From Hysterangium stoloniferum (lineage: Eukaryota; Basidiomycota; Agaricomycetes; Hysterangiales; Hysterangiaceae): a DNA stretch of 64,000 nucleotides. The notes below the pieces were generated by a model. The model had not been told where the DNA came from, searched no databases, and saw nothing but the letters and a program-made list of their open reading frames with translations. The stretch is from contig WHVD01000133.1 of NCBI GenBank assembly GCA_015178975.1, positions 1 to 64,000 of the forward strand, read 5' to 3'. The translations under genes were made by a program, and so were the position numbers. Numbering within the stretch: the first letter of the stretch is position 1; each line of letters begins with the position of its first letter. Positions 33,766-46,311 of the stretch are shown here, piece after piece.

Positions 33766-34616
33766 GAGTGTTTGGTCGCGGAGTCTGATTGTCAGGGTGA
33801 TATGTATTACTGTACTATATTTTCTGAGGGTTCATTGTAAGGGCGATAACAACCATGTATTACTGGTGGCGAGTACTGTATTTTGCCTTGCCGAAAACTA
33901 CCCAGCGATGTATTCACCGATATTATTTACACTGTTATTTCTGTCACTTTATAAATCACTCGACAACATTCCTGAAGACGGGATTCATGCAGGTACATGC
34001 ATGGGGCGCCAGATTCAATCTATCGCCACTCAGTGCACATGAGAGTCTTTAATTAGTGTCATCCCAGCTATCTTTGATCGCAAGACGCAGGATTAGATCG
34101 ATCCCGGCGGCGGAATTTAGCATTCGAAAAGTGGTCAGCCTTCTACTAATCTAGAGAATCCCATGTATGCTATAATAGAATTTCTGGCTCCCGTTCATTC
34201 GTGCATCTGATAGAAGCAGCCCTACTACTCATTCAGGTCTGTGTGCATACAAGATTAATTTGTAAAGTCAATATGATCTGGTATCATCTCAGTATACTGC
34301 CAGCAGGCCACAGACCCTGAACATAGACATAATAGGGAGCGATTTGCTATGATTAAAAGCCACTACCAGACGTTTTGGGAGAGCACGTCTCATATTTACA
34401 AGCACGCCGCGTACAGGACCACCGTTCACATGTATCCTTGGATACAATAAAAAAACATCTAACACCACGCCTCGTCTCAACTCCTATCCCCCCGCCCTCC
34501 TAAACCGCCATTCGGGACACTCATTCCCGTCGTCAGCGTCATTATTGCCCCGAATCTTGTTGGCGTCTGTCTTGTATAAATCCTCCTAGCAATTCGTAAT
34601 TTGGCACCACCAGTGC
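33766..34616. other. Intergenic region, nothing recognised
   Basis: No convincing gene. Short open frames at 33797-34052 and 34289-34480 lack any recognisable feature. Confidence 0.4.
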
Positions 34617-35739
34617 CTAATGCTTTTGCACCGCGGCTTTGGCGCCGCGGGCGGTAAGAACACCAGATCGACGTCGTCGAGAGAAGTGGGTAGTCCGCTT
34701 ACGCTTTCGTAGCTTTGGCCCGGAGGTGGATTCTGTCCAGCACTCTAAGAGTGAAGATTCAGTCTTCAAACTTGTGCTTGAACCCTCAGAGAAGCAGGGA
34801 GAAGTCGAGTTTGGAACGACTGTTCCTTTGCCCGTTAGAAACGCTACCGTGAATGCTGGAGGTTTTGTGACTATCATGAGTTTTATGGCTGAGGATTTGG
34901 CACGTACTGATGTTCAAGTCTCCTGAATATGATCCAGTTTGGCGTCTGTTAAGAACGTCTGATGAGGACCAAGGCTTTGAGTTCCCAGTCTCCTCAGGGC
35001 CATCTAGTCCGGACCGACAACGTGGACTGCCGCATTGCGCAGACTCGGGATTGAACTCAGATATTTGCATCATAGCAGTACCATCATCACCATAAATATC
35101 CCCAGTGTTCTTGTTCGGCATCCGGAAATGAACATCGCGTGGATTTCCCAACGCTGACTGGGAGTCACAGGACACAGATGAGATAGCGCAGCTTGTGCCG
35201 GGTCGGGAACTCAGGCTCGAAGCGTGAACAGCAGATGAAGGCGGAGTCGAAGCCGCACTGGCACGCGGCGACGACGTGCGCCCAATGACGTGGGATGAAC
35301 TCGAAGACACGAAAGTGGTTGAAGTCCGCGTCGAAGATGCCAGTTTCGCGCCCTGGAAATTGACGTAATTCCCCTCCGCTGCACGACGTTGGGCAGCCTT
35401 CGACTTCGCAGAGGGCTTCGATTGCTTGGCTCGGGTGTCCTTCAACCCATCGCGCTTCCAACGGAGCTGGAGGATAAGCGACTCTTCAGAATCAGGAAAC
35501 TTCCGCTCGCTCGGAGCGCAGATGTGCTGAAGCAGTTCATGCGAGACATGGGAGAAATCGGGTTGTCTAATAGAAGAGGAAGCGTGGCGTAGGTCCTTCG
35601 TATCGACAGCCTGCGTGCCGCGGATATTGCTCTCTGGGAAAGAATCGAATTGGGAAGCCAAGCCATGGGCAATTGTAGAGGTTACCAGGGGGCAGCTATC
35701 TAGAGTAATAGTCGACGGTTCTGCCGGAATAGTATGCAT
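34617..35739 (-). CDS. Unknown Ser-rich protein, 2 exons, 361 aa
   Basis: Exon 1 34908-35739 (ATG at 35739), intron 34871-34907 with donor GTACGT and acceptor GATAG, exon 2 34617-34870; 1,086 nt, a whole number of codons. The intron is very short (37 nt), so the model is less certain; without it the first frame ends at 34786 (317 aa). The protein has a short ordered-looking N-terminus (ELLQHICAPSERKFPDSEES), a motif SLILQLRWKRDGLKDTRAKQ followed by KSKAAQRRAAEGNYVNFQG, then long Ser/Thr-rich disorder, and a basic C-terminus (KLRKRKRTTHFSRRRR) that could be a nuclear localisation signal. No enzyme motif. Function unknown; a regulatory nuclear protein is a guess. Confidence 0.6.
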
Positions 35740-38700
35740 TATCAGGAATTTAATGCAGGGGGATTGAATATTTGGGTAAGTTTTTATGCGTAGAAGGTAC
35801 TAATTATAGTGCTAGATTAAGGAGTTCTATTGACAGAGGCTTCAACCCCTCTATAAGAGCTATCAAAGGGGTCAGTCAAGTAAAGGAGCGAGCATAGCTG
35901 TTCTTGTTCAATATAAAAACTATTTCCCACGCTTTCACGCAAATCATTTATTGACTAGTAATTATTAGAATAACAAAACAGACTCAGCCAGAACAAAACA
36001 CCCCTGCCCGATTCACGAGAAAGGCTCAATGCGCTTTGTGCCTACAATAGTGCCCATTTAGATACCAATTGCACGCCCCCGTTACGGTATAGCTTTGAAT
36101 CACTCAGTATATGAATCTTCTGTTGCCGTTCTCGTATTCAGCCGTGACTCTCTGATCTGAAGGTTTTGAATCCTAGGGTCTCAATCTAAAGAGCATCACG
36201 AACAGCGGTACATATCGGCATCAAATATCCGAAGCTGACACGGCGCTCGCCACGGTGTCCTTAGTGCCCTCTTTAAGTAATAATCTATAGGGACTGAGAG
36301 TGAGTCAAAGTCCGGGCGAGAGACATGCGTTTTTCCCAGCCTGATCATGACTGTCGTCGCCATGGACGCATAGGTTAACGAATAACTGCGGCACTAGACC
36401 CAATGGTGGACACACTGCCAGGCAGGGAGTCGCAAGTGTGCGAATTCGCGACTGATCGGGCAGGGATAGGGATCCGAAATCCGCCGCCGGTGACGGCGAT
36501 GATGTATGCGTCTCCTGTCTCGTTTCTGGACTGTTTTCAAATTGTATGCACAATTGCATCTCGCATGTCGATATATAAAAATATGCGTGCGCATGTTCTC
36601 TCCCATAGGCATCTGCCAATGTAAATTCCACTTCTTATCACAGAGGGCATAACAGCGACCCTGCTGCATTTTGTCATTTGGTTGTCCCCGCAATGTAGAT
36701 CCCGAAGGCACACCCAGCAGGGTCCTCTTCGTCTTGATGCTTCAAGCTATGCCCCGGCCTAGATGTAGAAAGCTCGAGATGGAAGAGAAAGCCGTGCGTG
36801 CAGGCCAGCGATTCCGACAAGGAAAGCGGTTGCAGAGATGATCTCGCGCGAAAGCGATATACTGTGTTGCAGAAAGCTTTAGACCATCCTCCATACACTG
36901 TGCGGAGTGCTGGAAACGAAATACCAGATATACAGATGGGCCTAATAAATTGCCTTTGGATCCCCTAGTATGCATCATGCTTTAAGTTGCTACCTAATCT
37001 GTGGCTATCCTCGGCGTTTAATTCGTGAATATCGTTACATAAACTGACATTCACTTGATCCCTTGGGAACACTATTTCAAGTGAGTCCAATCATCTCATT
37101 CATTTTCTTGTCAAACTCACTATTACAGTATATCAATTTCGGTAGGGACATGGCATATCAGTCGAAACAGCAATGGTGCTTACGTCGTGGCATGATTGGC
37201 TGCTGGCACAGGTGTGCGTGAAGACGGAGTGATCGTTTCCGGGTAGTCGGATTCGCGTTCGGCATGGCTGGATCGGTTCATCCCATTTTATAATGCCACA
37301 TCAGCACTCGTTTATTGGTCGTGATGCTATCTTGGCAGGCACAGCCAATTTTTTTGCTTTATACCGACCAGTTCCGTCTTCTTGGGCAGGCTTTCGGTAG
37401 GAGGAACCAAAATAATGATTGATGGTTTGGACTGGACCGACAGGACGGCGCACTCTGTTAAATGTTGTACCTAAACCTGATCTCACCATTCTGTTGGAAA
37501 TGCTGATGAAACACCCTTCTCCTAAGGGCGGTTCACCTATTTCTTCAACTTTTTATATGAAAATGCAAATTGTGGACCATGTTTTGGAGACTGATGGATG
37601 ATTTTACCCATGTACACCTAAACTATGTAGCACCAAACCTATCATGTCAGAAGGTGATTCACTAACTGACACGTTGATTGACACACAAGTGTTAGTAATC
37701 AAGTCTTCGCATAAACCGAAATATGGATCTGATGACGAGTATATGCACATATATTGTAGTGCCGTTAAGGGGGGGAGTAACTCCTAATTACGAATTTATC
37801 CTTAATGATGCAATTGACTAGAAACTTCGAGCATCAAAATTTCCCCTTTTTTACTCCCCTAATAATTCTCCTAAAATAATTAGAAAGTAAATAAAAAGTC
37901 ATGATATTTCACCATATACCTCAGTGAAGTTTACTCACTCACTCACTGAGGTATATGCGCAATCATCTATTCTTATTCTATTACTTACGAAACGTCTTAT
38001 AGCTTCGAATTTAGGTACTATAATATATAGTGAAGTTTACTCACTCACTCACTGAGCTTCAAATTTAGACTCTACCCTTTCGAATTCTTGTCTTCTACTC
38101 AACAACAAGTACTTCTATTACAAGTCTATTAAACCTTGTAGATTGTGTATTACAATAAGTCAACTCATACTATTTTTAATACATTCTACTTCCAATTTGT
38201 CTATGTGTTACTTCCATTTATTCCATTTATTTTATGTATTGCTTCCATTTATTCTAAGGAATTTGTTACAGGGAGATTCACACAGGTTTGGTGCCTCCTC
38301 ATGGATGGTGTAGCTCTGATGACCCTTTCTGGCATAAGGTTGTGATGTGTTAAAAACCATCATTTCAGAACCCACTATTAAGATCTAAGCAAGGGGTCTG
38401 AAAATGGTGAATCATACTAATTGGGAGGTCCAATTCTATAAGACAAGGTGGAGCTTAACTTCAATGTACATATGTGTTGCACCCTGGCAAGAACTGTTAG
38501 AGTGATCTGGTATTTCAAACAGAGTGGATAGTATGCTGGAGACTAAAGACAACACTTAGTATGAGAGGTACCCTTTTCATGGGAATGTAATCATCTTATC
38601 AGACTATATTCCCCATATTTTTTCCTAGTTTCTACTATTTTTAAAAGCCATCTAATTCTCCAATTACATGTGTTTATATTAGTCCAAAGATCTATGTACA

Positions 38701-38904
38701 CCTGTGGGTACATAGACCTTATGAGCACTTATGTAAGGGCAACCCCTACTACCTAGTATTCACACTAGGCTAGCAGGTGGGAATCTGAAGGTATATTAGA
38801 ACTAATATATACAAACAACTACCTAACTCACCTAGCAGGAGGGAATCTGAAGAGAAACAGTCTAAGGAATTCCCCCTGCAAGGTGTGACCCATAGGCACC
38901 CAGT
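35740..38904. other. Intergenic region with possible decayed mobile DNA
   Basis: No gene is supported. A pair of overlapping frames at 37301-37601 is unrecognised. At 37765-37775 a G-rich tract (AAGGGGGGGAG) is followed by AT-rich DNA ending TTTGTTACA near 38270, which could be a decayed LTR, but no start or target-site duplication could be fixed. From 38270 to 38904 nothing is recognised. Confidence 0.35.
37924..38057 (+). repeat. Duplicated GTGAAGTTTACTCACTCACT motif
   Basis: The motif with its (ACTC)n run and a following CTGAG occurs at about 37924-37948 and 38032-38056, some 108 bp apart, with related TTCGAATTTAG / TTCAAATTTAG after each. The spacing suggests an old partial tandem duplication. 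Confidence 0.7.
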
Positions 38905-40186
38905 TGTGAGAGGTATGGCGAAATACACTCAGGAAATACATATAGTCGGATGAGCTCTTACTATATTTCCTTTATTATTTCTATTTTCTCTCTTTTATTA
39001 TATCTATAATTAGTTCGACGACCTATGTATGCGGTACATCGACTCTTGTGGGCGCACACGCAGACTTATGTATTCTAGCGCCCGTAGTTTAGAACTGTAA
39101 AGGGTATGCATATATGCATACCTGGACTAAGGAATAATAGCTGGATTATAGTACTTTATTATTTACCTTTTATTTTCTTTCTTTATATTCTTTCTATATT
39201 TCGAGCACACCTTGATTTTGTAGTTCGAAGCTTTGTGTATACGTATGGGCGCTCTCGGTGCCAAAAGAGACAGACAACTTTTACCCAGCAGACACCACCT
39301 CGTAAATGACCCAGACGTCGAATAGCGAGAGGTGTCAAGGGTAACGTTTCAACTACCTTTAAGGGTAGTATTCTCTTGCATACTAACGTACTTTGGACTC
39401 GAACCGCGAAGGTTGAGTTCCAATCTAAGGTCTTTGCGCTAGTCGACATTATAGTCGACTCGCGCTATTATTTCTTTACTCTAGATATTCAGCTTCGCGT
39501 TGATTATCTATTTTACATCTAGCTACGAGTTGTACCGTGAAGGTCAACTCTTTCATTCTTTCATTCTAGCCGTCAAGAGCAACTGTACAGTTGCTCTTGT
39601 GACGCATAGCGTGTCTTCTTACTAGCACAGCTTGTCTAGTAATCTACGGTATTGTACTGTACGGTCAATATCTGCTAATAGTAGTTGAATAGACACTATT
39701 CTTCGTATATCGAACGGTCAGAATCTATCGACTCTTCACAAGAACTCAGACACTTTTTACACCGCAACCACGACTTACCCAGACACCCATTAGTGTCCTG
39801 TAAGTTGTGATTGGTGTATCGTCTCGACCGTCACAGACGGGCTTTAGCTACTCATTCAAACTGAGTTTCAAACTGTATCAGTCGAAACTCAATCCCTATC
39901 TCAACTCGCATGGACTACATCCACGCTACTCTATTATTCGACTCTCTAACTATTCTACTTGCACTCGAGCAGTTGTCCAGAATCGCACTTAACCAGTCGA
40001 TTCTGCTTATTCATTCTAGCTATCTACCTTACTTTAGATAGCTACTTCTCTCTACCGTATTGAACTAAGTAGTCAATACACGTTCAGTCCGTATTAGACT
40101 TAGACAGTCAATACATCGTGGTATCGTACTTCAACGGTCGATATTCTTCATATATAGAACGGTTAGAACTTCTACCACTCTTCACA
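38905..40186 (+). repeat. 5' LTR, family F, copy F1 (about 632 bp), interrupted
   Basis: Begins TGTGAGAGGTATGGCG and ends CTACCACTCTTCACA. Interrupted by the family A LTR at 39096-39740. The last 45 bp or so closely resemble those of the family D LTR. Confidence 0.9.
39096..39740 (+). mobile_element. Solo LTR, family A, copy A3 (645 bp)
   Basis: TGTAAAGGG...CTCTTCACA with a perfect 5-bp duplication AGAAC (39091-39095, 39741-39745), inside the family F 5' LTR. Confidence 0.93.
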
Positions 40187-40206
40187 GTGGTGATCCGGGC
40201 CGGACC
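40187..40206 (+). other. Primer-binding site of the family F element
   Basis: TGGTGATCCGGGCCGGACC starts one base after the LTR; TGG pairs with the CCA end of a tRNA. The same site adjoins the family A LTR (2700-2718), linking the two families. Confidence 0.75.
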
Positions 40207-40262
40207 GCTCTTTCCCTACAAAGAAAAACATTTATTTTAACTATCAAATTCTAAACACGTAA

Positions 40263-43200
40263 ATGACCACTGGCAAGAACCAAACACCGAGATCCTCTGT
40301 GACCCCGAGTAGTTCAAAACCTCGTCAAAGACCTGCAAGTCCACGAGAAGAACATCTGTCAACTGAGCAGTTGAACGTCCCCGGAGCTAAGGTTGAAATT
40401 ACCTGTGCTTCTGAACCCGTTCTCTTGTTCCCACCTAAACAGGTCATCCTTAAGCAATTCTTTAGGGGTCATGTGATTTACGCCCAGCCCATCGACTTAC
40501 AATGGGATGCGTACTACGCCGACCGAATTTCTACGGATCAGGTTACTCCCTTTGTGGAGGAGTACAATACGGACTACCCCCTTTTACCGGTGACTGTAGC
40601 AGTCTGGTTAGGTCGTTATCAGGCTATTTTATCGGTGCAGGATCTACTCTTACGACCTGGAACCCTTGAGGACTTGACTCGCTCGATTCCCGAATGGTCG
40701 AGTGAAGTTACTTCTGTTATGGAAGGAGGGAGGACGGTTCTTAAACAAGAGGTGTTCTCTTCATTCCTCGACATGCTCCGCATGCACGATGATGCGTTAC
40801 AAATACTTCACATCCTACTCGGTGGGGATCACATCGTCCCCAAAGTCGACTACCAGTATATATACATTTGGATGCTGGAGGAGTCTCTTAACGGGATTAC
40901 TCGGAATTCTTCGTTTGCATATTTCACTTTAAGGGGTTGGTTAAGGCGAAATCAGAGAAGACTCGATAAGATGGTTTTGGAAATGCTTTACCCTTATGGT
41001 GATTCCATCCAGGTACCCGATTCGCCCATCTCCACAACAAGTTCATTTGTTCGTACCCTGAATGGCTCTCCCGACACTCGTTTCCTTCATTCGCTCAATC
41101 GTCCCATTATTTTGCAAGACTTCCCTTCTGACATGAGGATGCAGGTGGCAGAACATCTTCAGGAAAAAGGAATGAAAATATGCATCCCCCTCTATCAGCC
41201 TCAACCTCGTCAACCTTTGAATACGATCGAAATTGAGAGAGGGATCGCGACGGAACCTAGCCCTACCCCCCATCAGGAAACTCACCGCTCTTGCGTCGCA
41301 TTCGAACAAATCCCTGGCAATACGAACATGGGTGATGAACCAACTACGGCTAGATATCGATCAGTCGCCAACAGGGGTCGACCGTCTTTCTCCACTGCAT
41401 TCACTGAGGGTATAGCTGGTCAGGTTGCTGGTCGAGGATCGCTGAATCCAGTTGATCCTTGCCATTCCCTGCCGATCTCCTCCAACCGTTTTTTGCCATC
41501 AGGAGGACCTCCTAGTAATTCATCTGGGAGTTCTAGTACCTCAAGCTATAGAGGGAATTAGGGACGTGGGGGGCGTCACGGTAGAGTACCTAACTCTCCC
41601 TTTTGAACTCCGATGCAACCTTGAGCCAGCGCGCCTATCGATGACTTACCTAAGGATAAAAGGATCGCTCTTAACACCAACGACATCAAGATCAAATGGT
41701 CAGACCTTCCCGAATACGATGGGACTCAATCCAAGGCGTTGGATTACATCATGGATATTATGAGCCTCTCGGAGATCTCTGACTCCATGAGTACATTGTT
41801 GGGAGTCGCTCTGCCAAGACGACTCACCGGCAGTGCTAAGATCTGGTGGAGCACCCTAGACCATGAACATCGCACTGAGTTTAGTCGATCTCACGGATCG
41901 TTTCTTTGGGGCATCGTAGAAGGATTACTTGGAACCCGTTGGTGCGAATCCTTGGCTCTAGAATGGGAAGCCATGAAATTTCGACAGGCCGGTCACAATC
42001 ATGAGACACCCGTTCATTACATTCAGTGAAGGGTCAAGCTCTATCGATTCTTGTACGGGTTCCACCAAAACCGGAAGGACAAAACGCACAGACTTATCCT
42101 GACACTACCCACGGAATGGCTTTATCTTCTACAGGGACAACCTATCGACGACATCATGAGCCTACAGACTTACACGAACAATTTACAAGAGGCTCTGATT
42201 AACGCTTGGGTTCAAACACATCGAGAACGTTATCGGTTTCAGAAACCCAGAGTCATGATTGCCGAGCAAGATGAGTCGGATCCCTGGCATGAGGAGGAGC
42301 ACTCTGGAAAAATCAACTCCACTAATCGAAGCCACACCCTCCTCGGCGAACTCGAGGATAAAACTGTCCCTAGGAGATCGAACGCTAAGCAGGGTAAGAA
42401 ACACGGCAAGTTCTTTTTCGAACAAAGTGACAAGAAAAGCATCGCCAAGTGTTACGACCGGACAAATCCCGCCGGACTCCGGGCACTAACTCGTACGCCC
42501 CCACGCGCTACAAGCACCAATCGTCTGTTTATAGGATTTCCCGCCCGGACTCCGTTACGTCAAGACTCGTTACGTTCGACCTCATTAAGACACATATCAG
42601 TCACCGGACTTCCCCCGGACCCCGTCTCTGTCTATGTCTGTCTTCGTCCCACGCATCAGTCACCGGAACCCGCTTAGAATCCCGTCACTGCTCTAATCGA
42701 GCCCCGTTCCCATTTTAGTCAAATGACCTGTCACGATTTAGGACTCCGCTCCCGCTCCGTTTCCCGTTATGGGTTATGCTTTGTCACGATTCGGACTCCG
42801 CTCCGTTCCGTCCCGTTCCTAACACCAATTTGGTGTTTACTATTCCCGTTTTATGTTTTGCTCGTTTCGTCTCATTATTACTGGATTCGGTATGTCATGC
42901 ATTCCACGGTCTATATAAACTGGCAGATGTTGTACATACAATCCAGTCAGAAAATTAGCTTAGATTCCCCCCAGTAATCTAATACATTTTCCTCTCTAAA
43001 ACCCCACTCTTATCAGACCGCTCGCACTAGTCGGAGCCCACGGGCTCTGGCGCATCTATCTCTCTCGACTATCTCGACTCATGACTCTCGACTCACGACC
43101 TACGACTCTCGACCCACAAACCCCCGCCCGGACTCCCCGGGATTCCCGTCCGCCTGTCTGAAATTGGACAACACGATCTAGCGAGGGTGCAGCCTATAAG

Positions 43201-43667
43201 CTGAAGCCAAGTCCTACTGGATATTCCGCGGGTTTCTCCGGAAACCCGCCCTGTGTGTGTATCCTAACACCAAGCCTCCGAAGGAGTGTTGGATTTGTGG
43301 GAGCTTAGAGCATTTCAAGATCGACTGCCCCCATGCGGGCAGGATGTTGCACTATGTCTCTATTAACAAGTGCTCCACGCAGAACGCAATGGAGGAGGCG
43401 GAGGATCAAAGGGCTTATGAAACGGTTTATGGATTAAGTGTACAGGGACAAGTACATAACATTGATGAGGAATCGATTTTCATTTCTGTCTACCTTCCTC
43501 AGCCAGAGGACAACATCATTTCAGACATGAAAGCATCCTTGAATAAGAATGAGACATCGCAAGTTTATGTTTCTATATCAGACCATGATTTTCTCGAGAA
43601 AGGAGACTGGCTAGACGCTCATCGTCAGAACCGTGAAGGTCTGACTGAGATGAGAGCTTTATCGTGA
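40263..43667 (+). CDS. Gag region of the family F element (fossil)
   Basis: The first frame, 40263-41561 (432 aa), starts MTTGKNQTPRSS; further Gag-like frames lie at 41739-42029 and 42051-42449, and the CCHC knuckle (CWICGSLEHFKIDC) at about 43288-43329. Homologous to the minus-strand gag at 1-2345. A family B LTR lies inside (42450-43269). The product would be the capsid/nucleocapsid polyprotein. Broken fossil. Confidence 0.85.
42450..43269 (+). mobile_element. Solo LTR, family B, copy B2 (820 bp)
   Basis: TGTTACGACCGG...TATCCTAACA with a perfect 5-bp duplication CCAAG (42445-42449, 43270-43274) inside gag. It is uninterrupted and served as the reference for reading the nested copy at 4573-9056. 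Confidence 0.93.
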
Positions 43668-43976
43668 CCTGAACCTCCCACCATTGAGGAAATCGTCGAT
43701 GAGGACACATTTGCGAACTGATCTAAGGAAATAAGTCAGACCTATGTCATAGAAGACCCCTCTGAGTCAGAGGGATCGGAGGAGGAGAGCTTCCCCTTTG
43801 ACCCAGGGCAATTACCCGACTTAATTCCTTGCGATGAGTCAGACTCTGAAGCGGACGACTCTATTTCGAACACTCCCAAAGTACCTAACGGTAGACGTAT
43901 CAGGAGGGACATCAAACTGGCTGCAAGAAAAGAAAGCAAAAGACCTAGAATTCAATACCCCCGATCCAGTCGACTT

Positions 43977-44777
43977 ATGAAAGAGGATTTGACTATTATC
44001 TATCGCAGAAGGGACCCTCCGGGTGGATATTCCAGTATTGGGATTTCAGCATTACACGTCTACGGATGCGTAGGGAATTCAGAAGCCTCAAATCCTATTA
44101 AAATCAGGCTGGACGCTGGAGCTGACCTCTCCTTAATCTCGGAAGATTTCTATAAGGAACTAGAGGACCGCCCTAAACTCAAGCAAGGACTCAAGCTGCG
44201 CCTCGTACAACTTACCGGTAATGCCAAAGTATTAGGATATGTCAATGTCCCCATTTATCTCGAGGACGACACCGGTATACTCCTCAAATTTACTGCTGAG
44301 ACGTACGTTGTCCGAGGTATGACTGTCCCGATCCTTCTTGGAGAAGACTTTCACATGAACTATGAGATCGGGACACTGCGAGACCAACCACTGGGTTCCA
44401 GATTGATTTTGCCTGGGAGAGCAGGATCTATTCCAGCCAGTTCTTCCAAGGAGCCGCAGCCTTTAACCTTTTTGATTAGCAAGATCCCCTTTGAGGAATT
44501 AGCCAATGACTCGTCTGAATTGACTTCCAAACCAGACAAAGGAGTGCGTACTGAAAGAGTCGCATGGGCCTCACAAGATTGTACTATAGAACCGGAATCA
44601 GCTCGATTAGTACCAATCTTTGTAGGAGATCTTATTGGTGACCAATGGATAGTCGAGGGAGTTGTCTTACAGAACGACGATGGGAGTATACTAGCTGCTC
44701 CCACCACCGCCATCTCTAGGGAATGTGCCACGATACCTCTTGCTAATCCCTCTCTGATGCCAAGAATCATCAGATGA
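43977..44777 (+). CDS. Retropepsin-like protease region of the family F element (fossil)
   Basis: A 266-aa frame with LDAGADLSLIS at about residue 38 as the putative active-site loop, a beta-rich middle, and PILLGEDFHMNYEIG as the second hallmark segment of Gypsy proteases. It would process the Gag-Pol polyprotein. Confidence 0.75.
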   Translation: MKEDLTIIYRRRDPPGGYSSIGISALHVYGCVGNSEASNPIKIRLDAGADLSLISEDFYKELEDRPKLKQGLKLRLVQLTGNAKVLGYVNVPIYLEDDTGILLKFTAETYVVRGMTVPILLGEDFHMNYEIGTLRDQPLGSRLILPGRAGSIPASSSKEPQPLTFLISKIPFEELANDSSELTSKPDKGVRTERVAWASQDCTIEPESARLVPIFVGDLIGDQWIVEGVVLQNDDGSILAAPTTAISRECATIPLANPSLMPRIIR

Positions 44778-44781
44778 GGGG

Positions 44782-45412
44782 TGTGAAGAGTGGTAGAAGT
44801 TCTAACCGTTCTATATATGAAGAATATCGACCGTTGAAGTACGATACCACTATGTATTGACTGTCTAAGTCTAATACGGACCGAACGTGTATTGACTATG
44901 TAGTTCAATACGGTAGAGAGAAATAGCTATCTAAAGTAAGGTAGATAGCTAGAACGAATAAGCAGAATCGACTGGTTAAGTACGATTCTGGATAACTGCT
45001 CAAGTGCAAGTAGAGTAGTTAGAGAGTTGAATAATAGAGTAGCGTGGATGTAGTCCACGCGAGTTGAGATAGGGATTGAGTTTTGACTGATACAGTTTGA
45101 AACTCAGTTTGAATGAGTAGCTAAAGCCCGTCTGTGACGGTCGAGACGATACACCAATCACAACTTACAGGACACTAACGGGTGTCTGGGTAAGTTGTGG
45201 TTGCGGTGTAAAAAGTGTCTGAGTTCTAAACTACCGGCGCTAGAATACATAAGTCTGGCGTGTGTGCGCCCACAAGAGTCGATGTACCGCATACATAGGT
45301 CGTCGAACTAATTATAGGTATAATGAAAGAGAGAAAATAGAAATAATAAAGGAAATATAGTAAGAGCACATCTGACTATATTTCCTGAGTGTATTTCGCC
45401 ATACCTCTCACA
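44782..45412 (-). mobile_element. Solo LTR, family F, copy F2 (631 bp), inverted
   Basis: Perfect 5-bp duplication AGGGG (44777-44781, 45413-45417). It belongs to the same LTR family as the host element but sits in the opposite orientation inside its pol region, so a later copy of the family jumped into an earlier one and collapsed to a solo LTR. Confidence 0.92.
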
Positions 45413-45766
45413 AGGGGAAACCGTTGGATTAATTCACGACGCGAACAAATGGGCCCAGACTCCTAGATCTTCGACTGAGAGGGCATTGATGCAGTCGACG
45501 GCAACCAAGATTGCCCATCTCGTCGAAAGTCTATCAAGAATAGAAGAGGAACGTGTCCTTAATCCTCAATCTTCTGGGCTGCCCCTGGAACGGGAACTCG
45601 CAGATGATTTCGACCCAGCAGGCCCCAAAACGTCAGAAGTTGCCACCACGGAAACGTTTCACGCAGAAGATCTGCATAAACTAGTTAATTTAAGTCCTGA
45701 CATCCCTACTGACGTCTCCTCCCATTTGGAGTCAGTATTAACTAAGAACGTCCTAGCTTTTGGAGT

Positions 45767-45864
45767 CCAGCTTCGTCTATGTGTCGTGATGAGAGCAGAG
45801 AGCTGTATGGCTGGGTAGGGGGAGAGCTTAGCTCTCCGCGTATGCGTGGGAAGACTCACCGCTC
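45767..45864 (-). repeat. Ngaro split direct repeat B2 (98 bp)
   Basis: Nearly identical to 46168-46265; both contain GTGTCGTGATGAGAGCAGAG and the palindromic GAGAGCTTAGCTCTC. Confidence 0.9.
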
Positions 45865-45991
45865 GGGAGGGTGGGTCCTCTCTCGCAGTACAACTCTCAC
45901 TCTCACTTAACACTAGATTAAACAATCAATAATTACTAAATTTGATTCATTAATTAACCCAAATCTTCAATATGGGGAAGGGTGGGTGGGA

Positions 45992-46167
45992 GAAATAAAA
46001 GGAAGAATTAATGAATGATAATCTGTGAAAGGATGCGAAATTTTAGATACTGTACTGACAAAGATGTCGTAGGAAACAAAAGGCGTGCGACTCCTTCATA
46101 CGCTCGGCTGGACGTTGAGTGCCGAACTACTCCCGGCACGCAGGGATCGTGTGGCACTCGATACTAT
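45992..46167 (-). repeat. Ngaro split direct repeat A2 (176 bp)
   Basis: Almost identical to A1 at 50681-50856 (for example GAAATAAAAGGAAGAATTAA at one end and CACTCGATACTAT at the other). Confidence 0.92.
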
Positions 46168-46265
46168 CCAGCTTCATCTATGTGTCGTGATGAGAGCAGA
46201 GAGCTGTATGGTTGGGTAGGGGGAGAGCTTAGCTCTCCGCGTATGCGTGGGAAGACTCGCCGCTC
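46168..46265 (-). repeat. Ngaro split direct repeat B1 (98 bp)
   Basis: Directly abuts A2 with no spacer; partner of 45767-45864. Confidence 0.9.
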
Positions 46266-46311
46266 ACCCACAAAGAACAACTGCCTGCCAAACGTGGCGA
46301 GGCTATGCCGC

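Noticed and set aside
37301-37601. Transposase-like fragment in overlapping frames
   Set aside because: No catalytic motif or family match could be supported; left as unresolved DNA.
37924-38057. CRISPR-like array of repeats
   Set aside because: Only two copies, irregular content, eukaryotic context.
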